A stretch of 64,000 nt of DNA, from assembly GCF_004337985.1 (NCBI RefSeq), contig NC_043743.1, forward strand, positions 1,141,366 through 1,205,365, given 5' to 3'. The stretch is from Pyricularia pennisetigena. Its lineage: Eukaryota; Ascomycota; Sordariomycetes; Magnaporthales; Pyriculariaceae. Under the pieces are notes generated by a model, which saw only the letters and a list, made by a program, of their open reading frames with translations, was not told where the DNA came from and made no database searches. The position numbers were made by a program, and so were the translations under genes. Positions 1 to 10,713 of the stretch are shown in pieces. The first letter of the stretch is position 1, and each line of letters opens with the position of its first letter.

Positions 1-297
1 ACCTTGATCTCCGAAACCTCGCCCATCTCGTTCTTGACTTCCCCGGAGACCTTGTAAGCCACACGCCACCTGAGCTTGAAAACCTCGACCTTTTTATTTC
101 TGTCACCGGCGTGCCACACTTCAAGGACCTGTGTGACACCACGGCTTTGCTTGGGTGACAGATCCCTGCCTGTTTGCGGTTGTAATTGTGACTCGTATCC
201 CTTTTCATCATCAGTCAGTTGAAAGTTGGACAGCGAGCATAATGCCAAAAGGCTTCAACAGTCACACTCAAAAATCAACGACAGAAATACATCTGTC

Positions 298-355
<58 letters not shown>

Positions 356-2331
356 CATACCTTGGGAACGGCAGACTGGAAATGCAGCTCAGACAATGGT
401 TGTGCAGTGTTGTTAGAAAAAGCAAAATGTAACCTGACCGAGTTTGCACCCGGGCTAGGCCTCTTGGCAATGAGCTCAATCTTAAGACCCTGATCAGTGA
501 GCACGGCTTTCTGCTCCTGAGGCAGCTGCGGGGCGGCTTCCGGCGGCAACGCAGACGAGAAAGCCCACTCGTCGTCGTCGTTGGCGTCGGTAGCAGTGGC
601 AGCTTGTGCTGGCGGCGGCTGAAAGGCCTGGGTGACATGGGCTGGCGTTGATGATTTCGAGGAAAAGGCCGAGGGAGAAGCCAGGGCGGCAAACGGGTCG
701 GTTGTGGCCTTGGGTGGCGGTGCAAACAGCGATGACTGGTAGTTAGGGGGTTGAGGCGTTGAAGATTTGGATGAGGTTGGTGGTGCCGAAGTAAATCCCG
801 AGAATGGCGAGACGGATGGAGCCGGCGGAGCGATGGTCGTTTGTAGGGGGCCTTTGGCGCTGCTGTTTTCAGTTATAGACGACAGTAAAGCGGGACCAGG
901 AATGTCTGCCACACCTTGTTAGCACTACTAGCTTTCTTTTGAGCCAAAGAAGAAGAAGAAGAGTTGGCTTACTTGTGTTGGCCCCGAAACCCAATTGAAT
1001 CCCGCCGCTCTGGGCACTCAAGCTTTCGCTTTCTCCAATGGAGAGGCCAAGGAGATCATTTTCGATACCACCAGAGGCGCCTGCGGCTGACTGCGAAGAT
1101 CCTGCACCGTTTGTGCCAGAGTCGCCATCAAAGTCAATAAGTGACAACTCATTCCTGGCCGAAGACGACGCTCCGGCAGATGCCGAGGGGGGCGCGCCGC
1201 TCGACAGCTTCTTGGCGCCCTCGACATCGCCCTTCTTGAGAAGCTTGTATCTCTCAACCGTCCTATGTATGCTATCGTTGATTTCCAAAAGCTTGGCTAC
1301 GGCTTCGTGGTCATCCGATTCCTCCTCGCACATTTTCTGGATCTTGGGCTGCGCACTCGAGAGTGCCGAGGCTAGCTCCTCAAACACGTCACCGTCCTGC
1401 ATCGTATCCCCCGGCTTGAACGCCTCCAGCCTTTCCTCCAGCAGCCTTGCCTTTGCTTGGATTTTGCCAACCTCCTCAGCCGCCTTGGCGCGGTAGTCGA
1501 CCTTGGTGCGCGTGTCATAGCCAGCCATGACCTTCATCAGACGGTTGGCTTCCTGCAAGTCCTCTGGGGTTCCTCGTCGGATAAGCTCCTGTAGTTTTGC
1601 CGATTGCGCCTCGCGCTCCTCTTCCTCCATTTCTTCGGCAGATTTCAGATTCTGCCAATATCACGAACCGTAGAGGTATGAGTTAGTAGACGCACCATCT
1701 TTGTATGTGCATAGTCTAGTAAGGAGGGCAAAAAGAAAAAAAAAAAACCATCACTGCCGGAAATGTTATGCCCACTTACATCGCTGGGATTCAGCACCGC
1801 AGCATCATCCCTCCTGACCTCGGGGAAAGTGTAGCCCTTGTAGCTCAGCAGCCTGTGCATATCCCTGATGAAGCCCAGGTCGTCCTTGTACCTACTCGTC
1901 TCGCAGATGGTGCTCCTCCACTCCTCGATGGCCTCGAGGATCTTGGTCTGCACACGCGAAGCGCGAATGGGCGGGCGCTCGGGGAAGCGGCGAACCAGCT
2001 CGTTGAGGAACTCCTTGGTGCTGATCTGCAGGTGGAAGGGGTAGCCGCAGTTCTTGACGCAGATATCGAGCAGGTGCAGGGCCAGCAGGGCGACGTTGGC
2101 GTTGCGGTGATTGATGTAGCCGACGATGGCCATGGCCGCCTCGCGCGGAGCCGTGCCCTTCTTGGAGTTGATCAGGTCCGAGATCTCGAGGTTCAGGGCC
2201 AAGTTCGGTTCGTAGTTCTCCGGGCTGCACGCGGCCTGGATGAAGCGGAGCAGCTGCGAGTTGGCCGAGCTCGTGCTGCCTGGCTCCCCCCACCGGTCCC
2301 GCGCGGCGTATCGGGCGGATGCCGCCTCCAT
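1..2331 (-). CDS. GGA: GGA-type clathrin adaptor (VHS-GAT-hinge-GAE), 3' end cut by window edge
   Basis: Monomeric clathrin adaptor of the trans-Golgi network that sorts cargo towards endosomes in an Arf-dependent way. Exons read as 2331-1780, 1651-973, 905-361 and 200 to beyond 1; phases match (GTAAGT, GTAAGC, GTATGT donors). The VHS domain covers about residues 10-150. The GAT three-helix region follows from about 190 (LQELIRRGTPEDLQEANRL). The Ser/Gly-rich hinge has a clathrin-box-like LIDFD and a DPF motif. The gamma-ear starts near the third exon end (LHFQSAVPK) and continues in exon 4 (GYESQLQPQ, TQVLEVWHAG, NEMGEV). Exon 4 has an AAAG acceptor with a CTGAC branch point just upstream; no other acceptor keeps frame. 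The sequence runs out at ATC AAG GT, so either a last intron or a few final codons lie outside. GGA family is firm; which paralogue (yeast has two) cannot be said. Confidence 0.93.
301..349. repeat. (AAT)16 microsatellite inside GGA intron 3
   Basis: About 16 perfect AAT units (TTA/ATT on the coding strand) lie inside the third intron of the GGA gene, beginning only a few bases downstream of its GTATGT 5' splice site (360-355). Such a tract is expected to vary in length between strains. Confidence 0.95.
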
Positions 2332-3184
2332 TGTGAAAGCGTGTTTTTAGGCGTGAGGCACTCAGATGTTGTGGGCTCAAGGGGAATAGCCGGGGTTTTT
2401 CTTTTTCTTTTTGAGCTGAAGCTAGCTGGTCACAGCCGGTGTCGCTCAGAGTCTGGGTTGTAATATCTTGTTGTCGCTGTCGTCGGCCCGTGAACCTCCG
2501 ATGTCTGGGGCGGGGCAGGCGCTTTGGAAAGAGCCCGAGAACTCCAAGAAGCTGAACACAAAGTCAATCACTGCAGCTAGATTTGTACGAGCAAGTCCCC
2601 TAAGTCGCTACCGGCAGGCCGCGCACTCCATTGAGCAGTTGGGGAGGTGTGGAATGTGCTTGACGACACAGTTCTGTGCGAGGTGTATGTCAAGAGTTGC
2701 GATGCGAAATGTCGGGCAGGCAGTAGATGCGGTTCAGCATATAGCTGGCAATAAGCGAAGCATCCATCCGATAGAAGCGTGTCAAGGTGGGGACCCAATT
2801 AATCCCACCAGACTAAGGCAGGGTGACCATCCGTTAATGTGGAGGTTGCTTGGCGGGGAACTCACAGTTAGTGTTAGTAAGGCATTTGCACTATTTACAA
2901 TTGGTAGGCAAGAGCAAAAAACACATGTGCGGCACCGCAATTTGTGCATGTTGTACAGTAAACAATATACCTAGACCTGTGCTAAACAGGTAGGTACTTT
3001 GCTTGATTGCCCCACCTTTACACACACATTAGGCAAAGAGGGACGAGAAGCTTTCTTTGTACTCGGAAACCAAAAAGAGCCAATCTTCAAACGTCATCCA
3101 TTTGTTATTTTTTTTTTTCCCTCTTCTTTCCCCATTCCAGCAATCGCATAGTCGCAGAGGACAAACCCTCAAAATAAATAAAAA
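2332..3184. other. divergent intergenic region GGA / TSR3
   Basis: An 853-base spacer between two genes transcribed away from each other, so it should hold both promoters. A 168-codon open frame at 2468-2974 (+) shows no recognisable domain or codon bias and is not called. Just before the TSR3 ATG is a pyrimidine-rich stretch followed by an A-rich leader (3105-3184). Confidence 0.6.
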
Positions 3185-4468
3185 ATGGTCCGCCACAAGA
3201 AGGACTTTAACAGCAAAGGCAAGCGCCTTCACCACGGCCCGCCAAGAGGTAGCAGGCCACCCCCACGTCGCCAAGACAACGACGCTGGCAGCGACGATGG
3301 CGACAACGACAACAGTAGCAACAGCCGCAGCAACCGCTCGCCCCCAGCTTTCAAGGCCGCGTGCTGGGACCTGGGCCACTGCGACCCGCGGCGGTGCTCG
3401 GGCAAGAAGCTCATGAAGCTCGGCATGATGCGGCCGTTGGCCCTCGGCCAGCGCCACCAGGGCGTCATCGTCACGCCCAACGGCAAGACGGTCGTGTCGC
3501 CCGCTGACCGAGAGACGCTGGAGCAGCATGGCGCCGCTGTCGTCGAGTGCTCGTGGGCCCGCACCAAGGAGGTGCAGTGGTCGCGCGTCGGCGGCCGCTG
3601 CGAGCGCCTGCTGCCGTACCTGGTCGCTGCCAACACGGTCAACTACGGCAAGCCCTGGCGCCTCAACTGCGTCGAGGCCCTGGCCGCCGCATTTGCCATC
3701 TGCGGGCGGCTGGAGTGGGCCGCTCAGATCCTCGAGCCCTTTTCTTATGGTGCTGCCTTCCTCGAGATCAACGCCGCGCTGCTCAAGAGGTATGCGGCCT
3801 GCGCCGACGCGGACGAGGTCAAAAAGGCAGAGGAGGAGTGGATGGACAGGTTGGAGAGGGAGTATGCCGAGAGTCGGGAGTCTGACGGGAAGGATTTGTG
3901 GAAAGGTGGCAATATGAACCGGCGGCCGATCATGGAATCCGATGACGACGAGGAAGAGGATGGAGAGGGGTCCGGGGAGGATGGAGAAGGAAGTGATGGG
4001 AGCGTGGATGGGATATATCTCGGCAAGAAACCTCCTGGGAAACAGGCAGAGGCAGTCGATGACCAAGACGATCAACGGCAGTCAAAAGATCCTTTCGACA
4101 TATCCGATGATTCAGATGACGACGCGGCCATGGAGGAAATCCGCAGAAAAGTGTTAGCGTCGAGGCCATTTGCTGAATCATCCACAGCGACGAAGACGGG
4201 CGCCGACGTCGAAGACAGCAAGCCCACTCCAGCCTCCATCCCTCGCCCGCAGCCAACGACAAGTAATAGCAACCAGTTCAAGCCCGATCTGGAAGTAGAA
4301 CCAGATTCTGACAATGGTTCAGACGATGACGAATTTGACGGTATCATGTCCGCCACTCCTGTAACTGATCGGGTGGGACTGGCAAAGTTGGAAAAGGAGA
4401 GGGCGAGGGCAGCGATAACAACGCGCACCTTTACATCGTCCTCCATATCGGCCCCGCGTAGGGGATGA
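3185..4468 (+). CDS. TSR3: Tsr3, 18S rRNA aminocarboxypropyltransferase
   Basis: Single-exon gene, 427 residues. Tsr3 transfers the 3-amino-3-carboxypropyl group of S-adenosylmethionine to a hypermodified pseudouridine of 18S rRNA during late 40S maturation in the cytoplasm. The start of the core carries the family signature WDLGHCDPRRCSGKKL (about residues 60-75), followed by the conserved VVECSWARTKEV, RLLPYLVAANTVNYG and LNCVEALAAAF segments (to about residue 200). An N-terminal basic, low-complexity stretch and a C-terminal half of acidic Asp/Glu/Ser-rich sequence (from about residue 245) are fungal-type extensions without visible fold. The start is the first ATG of the frame and directly precedes the conserved basic N-terminus (MVRHKKDF). 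Neighbour GGA is divergent; the NLR gene downstream is convergent. Confidence 0.95.
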   Translation: MVRHKKDFNSKGKRLHHGPPRGSRPPPRRQDNDAGSDDGDNDNSSNSRSNRSPPAFKAACWDLGHCDPRRCSGKKLMKLGMMRPLALGQRHQGVIVTPNGKTVVSPADRETLEQHGAAVVECSWARTKEVQWSRVGGRCERLLPYLVAANTVNYGKPWRLNCVEALAAAFAICGRLEWAAQILEPFSYGAAFLEINAALLKRYAACADADEVKKAEEEWMDRLEREYAESRESDGKDLWKGGNMNRRPIMESDDDEEEDGEGSGEDGEGSDGSVDGIYLGKKPPGKQAEAVDDQDDQRQSKDPFDISDDSDDDAAMEEIRRKVLASRPFAESSTATKTGADVEDSKPTPASIPRPQPTTSNSNQFKPDLEVEPDSDNGSDDDEFDGIMSATPVTDRVGLAKLEKERARAAITTRTFTSSSISAPRRG

Positions 4469-4794
4469 CCGCTACTAGATCAACATAGAACCGACATGAT
4501 TTGAACACCTTGTGACAATTAACTGACGACCATATTGTACGTGAACGAACAAAAAGTCTCTGGATTCACAACTTCTAACATGTACAAATTATCAAGTATG
4601 CAACCTTTGAAGCCCACGAGCATGTATATGGAAAATAGAAAAAAAAAGTACGCCACTTTGTCCGCATATGTGCCATGCCAGGAAAAAAAAAGAAAAGAAA
4701 AAAAAGAAGGAGAAAAGAAAAAAAGAAGCAAGAGAAAAAAGAAAATGCCGGTAAATGCGCCAGAATCATGCAACCTTCCCAAAAACAAAAGAAA
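4469..4794. other. convergent 3' spacer with purine-rich tract
   Basis: A 326-base gap between the 3' ends of TSR3 (+) and the NLR-like gene (-). It holds an almost pure A/G strand-asymmetric tract at about 4681-4745, seen as poly-T/C on the other strand. No gene is visible. Confidence 0.6.
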
Positions 4795-7700
4795 TTATTC
4801 AGTTATCCCGAGTCCATGCAACCCATCACCACTGCCGCTGCCACCCTCAACCATCTCCCACCCATCTCTATCCCTGCCTCTTGACCTTTCCCTCTCAAAC
4901 TTCCGCACCCTCTGCCCAGCTGCAACGACATCAACAGGGACCTTGCCAAACTCGATGAACCGTCCGTCTCCAAGCTTTAACCCCCCAGGCGACGAGCCGG
5001 AACGTGCCATTGCCTCCCCACCCTGCACCAAATCTGGACTTTGCCCAGGCGGTGCGCCAAATTTGACAGGGACGACTGGCGACTTCCTACCGCGAGCAAC
5101 ACCGCCGGAAGCAGGACTGGTCGACCGAGCAGACGCGGGCGCTGCGATAGCCGAGGACCCCGTCAATAAGCCCCCAGAGCCGGCGTGGTGAGGGCCGCGT
5201 GACATGAGCTCCGAATGCCGCTCCTCATATCGCTGGTAGCTTGTCGGAACGTCAGGGAACGCCGGGCCTATACGGGGCGACGGCTCGGTGCGCACGTCCG
5301 AAGGCGCGTGGCTGTAGACGCTGCCAGACCCGCTGCGGCTGCCGCCTGCGTCGTAGCCGTAGCTGTAGTACATGTACGGCTGGGGGGAGGCGCCCCGGCT
5401 GTTGGTCAAGCCACCAATGGGAGCACCCGTTGGGGATGACCTGTTGCTTGTGGTTGGAACTGGTGGGGCGTACCTGACGGGCATGGGGACGAGGGACTGC
5501 TTCTGCTTCTGCGGTTGCGTTTCTCCGCTGGGGTTGCGCGACATGGGCAATGACGTGTAACCATCCGGGGAAGGGGGGTATGGAGCCTGCGGCGGCTGTA
5601 CACTGATAATATAGGGGTTTTGGTGCGGACCGCCGCTGATTCTGTGGTTTTGTCGGCGCCCATGCGTTTTTGGAGGATATCCAGTCACTGGTGCAGCGGA
5701 GTGATGGTAATCACTGGTGCTGTTCCGAATAGACGGCGTGGACCGCGTCATGATGCCCTCTTCATAGTCAGGCTCGTCAGGCAGCGTTTCGAGCAGCTCC
5801 AAAGAAGGAATTCTGGCCCGGCCAGGACTGTATAGAGGGAGGTCGGTATCCCATCTCTGAACCGACCCAGACACAGTGGGCCCGCCAGTGGCCGATGGGA
5901 ATGGCTGGAATTGCGGACCACAACCAGCAACAGACCCACGAGCTTGGCGCTCAAATGGAAGACTGGGGGGAGGAGAGAAAGGTGATGTAACCTGACCAGG
6001 ACTCGACCTTGTCGAGCGCGAGCCGGCAAAGAGCGTTGCAGGTGCCCGCGGTGGACTGCTGATGTTGGTCTGTGGCACGAGTGCGGGACTACTGACGTTA
6101 CTGTGTACTTTGCTACCCGGCTGAGTAGGTCTGCGAGTCTCATCCAGGGGCGACTCAGCCACAACCGTGATCGGAGACTCGGAATTGCCCTTGCGGTGAT
6201 GCTTCAGCAGATCGCTGCTTGACTTCCTCGACAGGTCTGACCAAGGTCTTCTTGGCGGCCTTGCCCGCGTGCTCGATACGCTTGACCCTCGACTGCGGCT
6301 CTTGGCGGTGCCGTTTGATGGTCTCCGTGCACTAGGCTCCCTACTATTCAAGCGTTCGGACGAGGTTCGAGACCGGGGTTTAATGTTTTCTCTGAACCGC
6401 TGCAGAGCGTTTTGGGTCTTCTCGGTCCAACTTGACGGAGGACTGGCCACAGTCTTAAAGTACTCGTTGTGGAATTCGCCTGGCGAGGTCGGCGGTTCGT
6501 CATGATGGCCAATGCCCCTGCCTCTTACGTCTGGGTCAATGGCCGTCGTGTTTCCTATCGGCCTTGGCCTCCCCGCTGCCACACTCGCATAGCTGTGACC
6601 GTTTGCACCGTCGATCCTTAGCTTCGGACGCACTGGGGCCCCCGTTGTGTGGCTAACACTCCGGACTGTCTTGTCATCACCGCTCAGGATAACACTAACG
6701 TCGTTGATCATTTCGGCAACCGCGCCACCGGCCGGCGAAGTCTGCTTGAGTTTGTTGAGGATCATCCTCGCCCCGCTCTCGGCCGTCGTTTCTGGTGCCA
6801 CAGAGGTTCGCCGTGGGGAGCCCCCATGTTGGGAATGAATCTGCGCATCGTATCTAAACCCCTTGGCCGTCTCTCGGCTGATGCTACTACGCGGATCACT
6901 GACGGTCCTGTCTCGCCAAGCCCCTGCGCGATCATGGTAGCGGCGGCCTTCTTTTTTCTTGACGGTCCTATGCTGCGGAGAATGTGACACAAGCTGCCAT
7001 GGCGGCGAGCGCGGGGAATTGAGCACGGCAGAAGTCGCTTCTTCGATACCAGGCGTGGCAGGGTCTATCCGTGGGGAGGGAACCGCAGGCACGACAGTTC
7101 CTGTGTCATCAGCGTCCGCCACAAACGGCGGGGCCGGTATTGTTTGCTTCTCTGGATACGGCACCGGAACATGGAAGTGATAGGGGTTGACATAGTCCAG
7201 CGGCGCAGCGACTTTCTTCGGAGACTCTTGGTAAGTCCCAAGGGGAATATTATCATTGTCCAAGATAGGAACCCATTGCTCCACGCCCGACAAGCTTTGC
7301 TGGCTGTTCGGGGTGCCGCTGTCCGTTTCGGACAGACTGCCGCTGTTCCTTTCAAAGACAGACGAAGGCGGCGCCTCATCGGCAGTCCGGTTGACGATGT
7401 GTGCTTGCACTTTTTGCGTGAGTGAGGTGATAGAGTCGTGGCAAAGCCCGGACCGAAGCTCCAATGCCTTGCGCGACTTTACCAGGCGCTCGCGATCCAC
7501 GGCTTTCTTCTCAAACCGCTCCACATGGTCAAGAAGCTTGCGTCCATGGATATGAAAACGCCGATAGTCGTCTGGCAGCCCTATCTTTGGGTCGTGTTTG
7601 ACACGATTATCTGCTTCGTCGTATGACCGACAAAACACTGCGACGGCACGTTCGAGCCAGAAAATATGCTGTTTCTCCTCGGCCAGAGTCTCAACAAAGA

Positions 7701-10700
7701 AGGCTTGTACGACACTGTGAACTCTCAGGATATCGAGGTATTCAACGCTGCGATCGAAGCTTTGCCGTGAACTGCGTGAGCTGGTTGGCGAGATATCATC
7801 GCTCTCTATCCGCTCGATTAGCGCGAACATTATCAGCACTTTGAGTGAGTTGTTCAGTGTCATCTTCTTATGTGAAACATCGAAAGTCTTGACTGGTGTT
7901 GTGTTATCCAAAGCTTGGAGACCTGGTTTCCGAGGTTAGCAATGGCTAAGGACAAGTACATCAGTCTGAGATAGATATTTACTCACCGAGCGCAATCATC
8001 TCCACTGGCACGTGCGAGTCGAAGAAGACCAGTATTGACATGAGATTCAGCGCTGCGTTGGCACCGCGGTCATGAAGTTGGTCGTAGACGGCCCGATAAG
8101 CCGGCAAACTTCCAACCTTGGGCCTACTGCGGTACGACCTCAGATACTTCGATAGTGGCTCTCTGGTCGCTTTGAGGTGCTGGGCCGCAACGTGAATCAT
8201 AAGCGGTAAGCGCCCCATAAGCTGCACAAGCTCCATTGCCCGCGAACGATCGTCCTGGGACCAAGGTCGTGGCTTCTCCATCTCAAGGAGGAGCAGCTCC
8301 TGCGCCTCCTGCACTGTCAGTAGATCCAGCTCCATCACCTGCGGATTGTCGAACTGATGATCACCGCCCACTGCGGCGTCAGTCGAGGTGAATATAATCG
8401 AGGTTCCAGGACGACTCGGGATAAAACGCTCGGTGCCTTTGGCGTCGAATTGTATGCCATCAAAAACTAGAAGCCAGTCGTCAAAAGTCTCAAACCATGC
8501 GCGGACTATGTCGACGATACGGCTCGGGTCTCGTAGCAGCTCGTCATCCACTGCGCCACCAGCCACATCCTCAAGCGAATCCCGTATTGCTTCTGTCTTT
8601 GCGATGCGCCAGAACCAGTGTTCCATCTCGGGTATCGACTTGGCACGTACCCAATAGACACCGCCTGAGTAATCGGCTTTGTGTTTGAATACGTACTGCC
8701 GTGCCAAATGTGTCTTACCACCGCCCGGTAGACACTGCAGGAGCACAGCCGATGTTCCATAGGCTCGACGTCCTTTATCCATGAGCTTCTTGTGCAGGTC
8801 CCTCATCTCTTGCTCTCGACCAATGTTGTACGAGTTTGGCCTGAACGTCTCTGGGTGAATGAAAATAACCCCTGATGTCCCTTCTCGCGGAAGGCTTGGG
8901 CGGGAAGATTCTGGTATCAATGGCAAGGGTGAAGTTGCCGAGATCTCGGATCTTCCATCGTGAGACGTGGACGCCTCTGATGGTGGAGGAGCGTTAGGTG
9001 GTGGTTCAAGATAACGAATCTCTCTATTGGTGCGATCTAATACTCGGAGAAAACAATGCTCCCAAACAATCAGCCTCCGTTATTCCGACACAAATGCCGT
9101 CAATACTCAGCTAGCATTACGGCTCCTCCGCGATCTGAGTAAACTTCCAACACCTAGTCATCCGCCTCGTCGTTCTCAAACAGTGAACGCGCTGTCGATC
9201 TTGAAGAAGCGACAGAGCCTTGCGCGGAACTCTCGGAGGGTGTATATATTGTGTTTGAGGGCGAAGGGGACCTACCGCTTGCCGAAGATCGGCTCTGGCC
9301 GGAAGCGCTCTGGGGAGGACTCTACAGGTAACATTGTCAGCATTGTATATTGGTTGGCACGTGGGCATGGCATCTCCACCTACAAACGCCCTCATCTGCT
9401 CATTAATGTCATTTCTGGCTCTGGCCAGGCGCTCTTCGTCCTCAACACCCCATCGGACTTGGATAACATTTGGCGCCTCGGTCACCCACTCACGAAGGGT
9501 GGTCGAGACCATCCTATAGCCGGGAGCGTTGTCACTGTCAAACTTGGCCATGCCAGAATGTGTCGCCTCTATACCATAGTAGATGACGCCCGGCAGTTGA
9601 GGGCTCGCCGAATTAGCGTCAACGATGATGACCTTGTGTCCCTTGATGTCTGTCTTGTGGTTCTCATGAGCCATGTGGATCTTGAACCGCTGGTAGACAT
9701 CGAGGAAGTGGCTGTTGATGTTCTGCAAGGTCTCATTGTCTCGCTTGAGCGTCTTGAGAAGAACCGACTCGGACTCAAAAAAGCGTTTCGGCACCACCGC
9801 GTCCGACATGTGCTGTAACACTCCCGCCCAATGAGCCACGTCAGACCCGGTGTGTGGCGTGCCAAGAAAGATGATTCCAAAGGTCGAGACGTAGATGGAC
9901 CTCAGAGCATCGTGGGCCGTGTTTCGCAGATCGTTGCTGTACAGCAAGGCCCGCTTCACGAGAATGCCGCCGAGACTGTGCGCGACCCAAATGATAGGAT
10001 TCTTTGTCGTGTCCTCGCTCTTGCGATAATTGGTCAGGGTCGCGACGAGCGTCTGAGCGTGGACGTGAATGAAGTTGTCACTGGCGCTGCGGTCATTGCG
10101 GGTCGAGTAGACGTCGGCATTGTACCCATATACCAAGATGTTTGCATGCTGCTTCTTCAGCGAGACTGGCAGGAGGTCTGCAGGCCAGTAGACGCCGTTG
10201 GTGCGGGCCGTCCACGTCTTTTGCGGGTCGCCATTCAGGCCATGGACAAGAACAATGTCGACCTTCGCATCTGGATGCGTGTATACGGCGCTGACCTCAT
10301 AGCGGGAGACCTGCTTGTTTATTGTGCCCTAATTTGAGGGAAGACAAGGCAGTTGAGATAATATTAGCTTTTGTGTCTGATCGCACTTGCCTAAAGCAGT
10401 AAATCTTGAAACGAAATAGAATCTCTTCCCCCCCGCTCCTTCCTGGGGTGCACAAAAGGCAATCGTCAGCATCACGATGCTGGTGCTGACGCCATAGTCA
10501 AGTGCGGCCCGCCCCGATGCTGACTTCCGCGTAACGGGCGGACCTTCGACCATTTCCGTAGCAGGGTTCAAGATGCAATCGAGCAGGGAGGAGTAATGCG
10601 CACGATGTATTCAATCCATGCTGGCAAACAACAGATGAAGTTCGTCCAGATGCGATCTCTGGAGCTCCAACCAGAATTGCAGAGATAGGATGAGAGATGT

Positions 10701-10713
10701 AGTGACCTACCAT
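4795..10713 (-). CDS. NOD-like receptor: alpha/beta-hydrolase + NB-ARC + long disordered tail
   Basis: Predicted 1723-residue STAND ATPase. Exons: 10713-10711 (ATG only), 10328-9384, 9321-9276, 9036-7987, 7922-4795; all phases agree. Residues 20-300 form a lipase-like alpha/beta-hydrolase (SesB/LipA type): VDIVLVHGLNG, nucleophile elbow AHSLGG (Ser119), FLGTPHTG, and likely catalytic His258 in ATHSGMAKF. A Ser/Pro linker leads to NB-ARC: Walker A LPGGGKT (434-440), Walker B-like LLVFD (520-524), GRLPL (606-610), and an MHD-equivalent VHSVVQ (749-754). Instead of WD40, ankyrin or TPR repeats, residues from about 880 to the end are Ser/Pro/Arg-rich and look disordered. The ATG is followed at once by a GTAGGT donor; the acceptor TTAG gives M-GTINKQ. 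This start is inference. Proteins annotated LipA/NB-ARC are widespread in Pezizomycotina; their ligand and role are not known to me. Confidence 0.85.

Noticed and set aside
2468..2974. 168-codon open frame in the GGA/TSR3 divergent region
   Set aside because: No domain or coding bias, and it occupies what should be two promoters.
9120..9275. Ser-rich continuation of the NLR linker as constitutive coding exon
   Set aside because: The frame meets TAG before any donor that keeps phase, whereas GTAGGT to TTAG joins cleanly; kept only as a possible retained-intron isoform.
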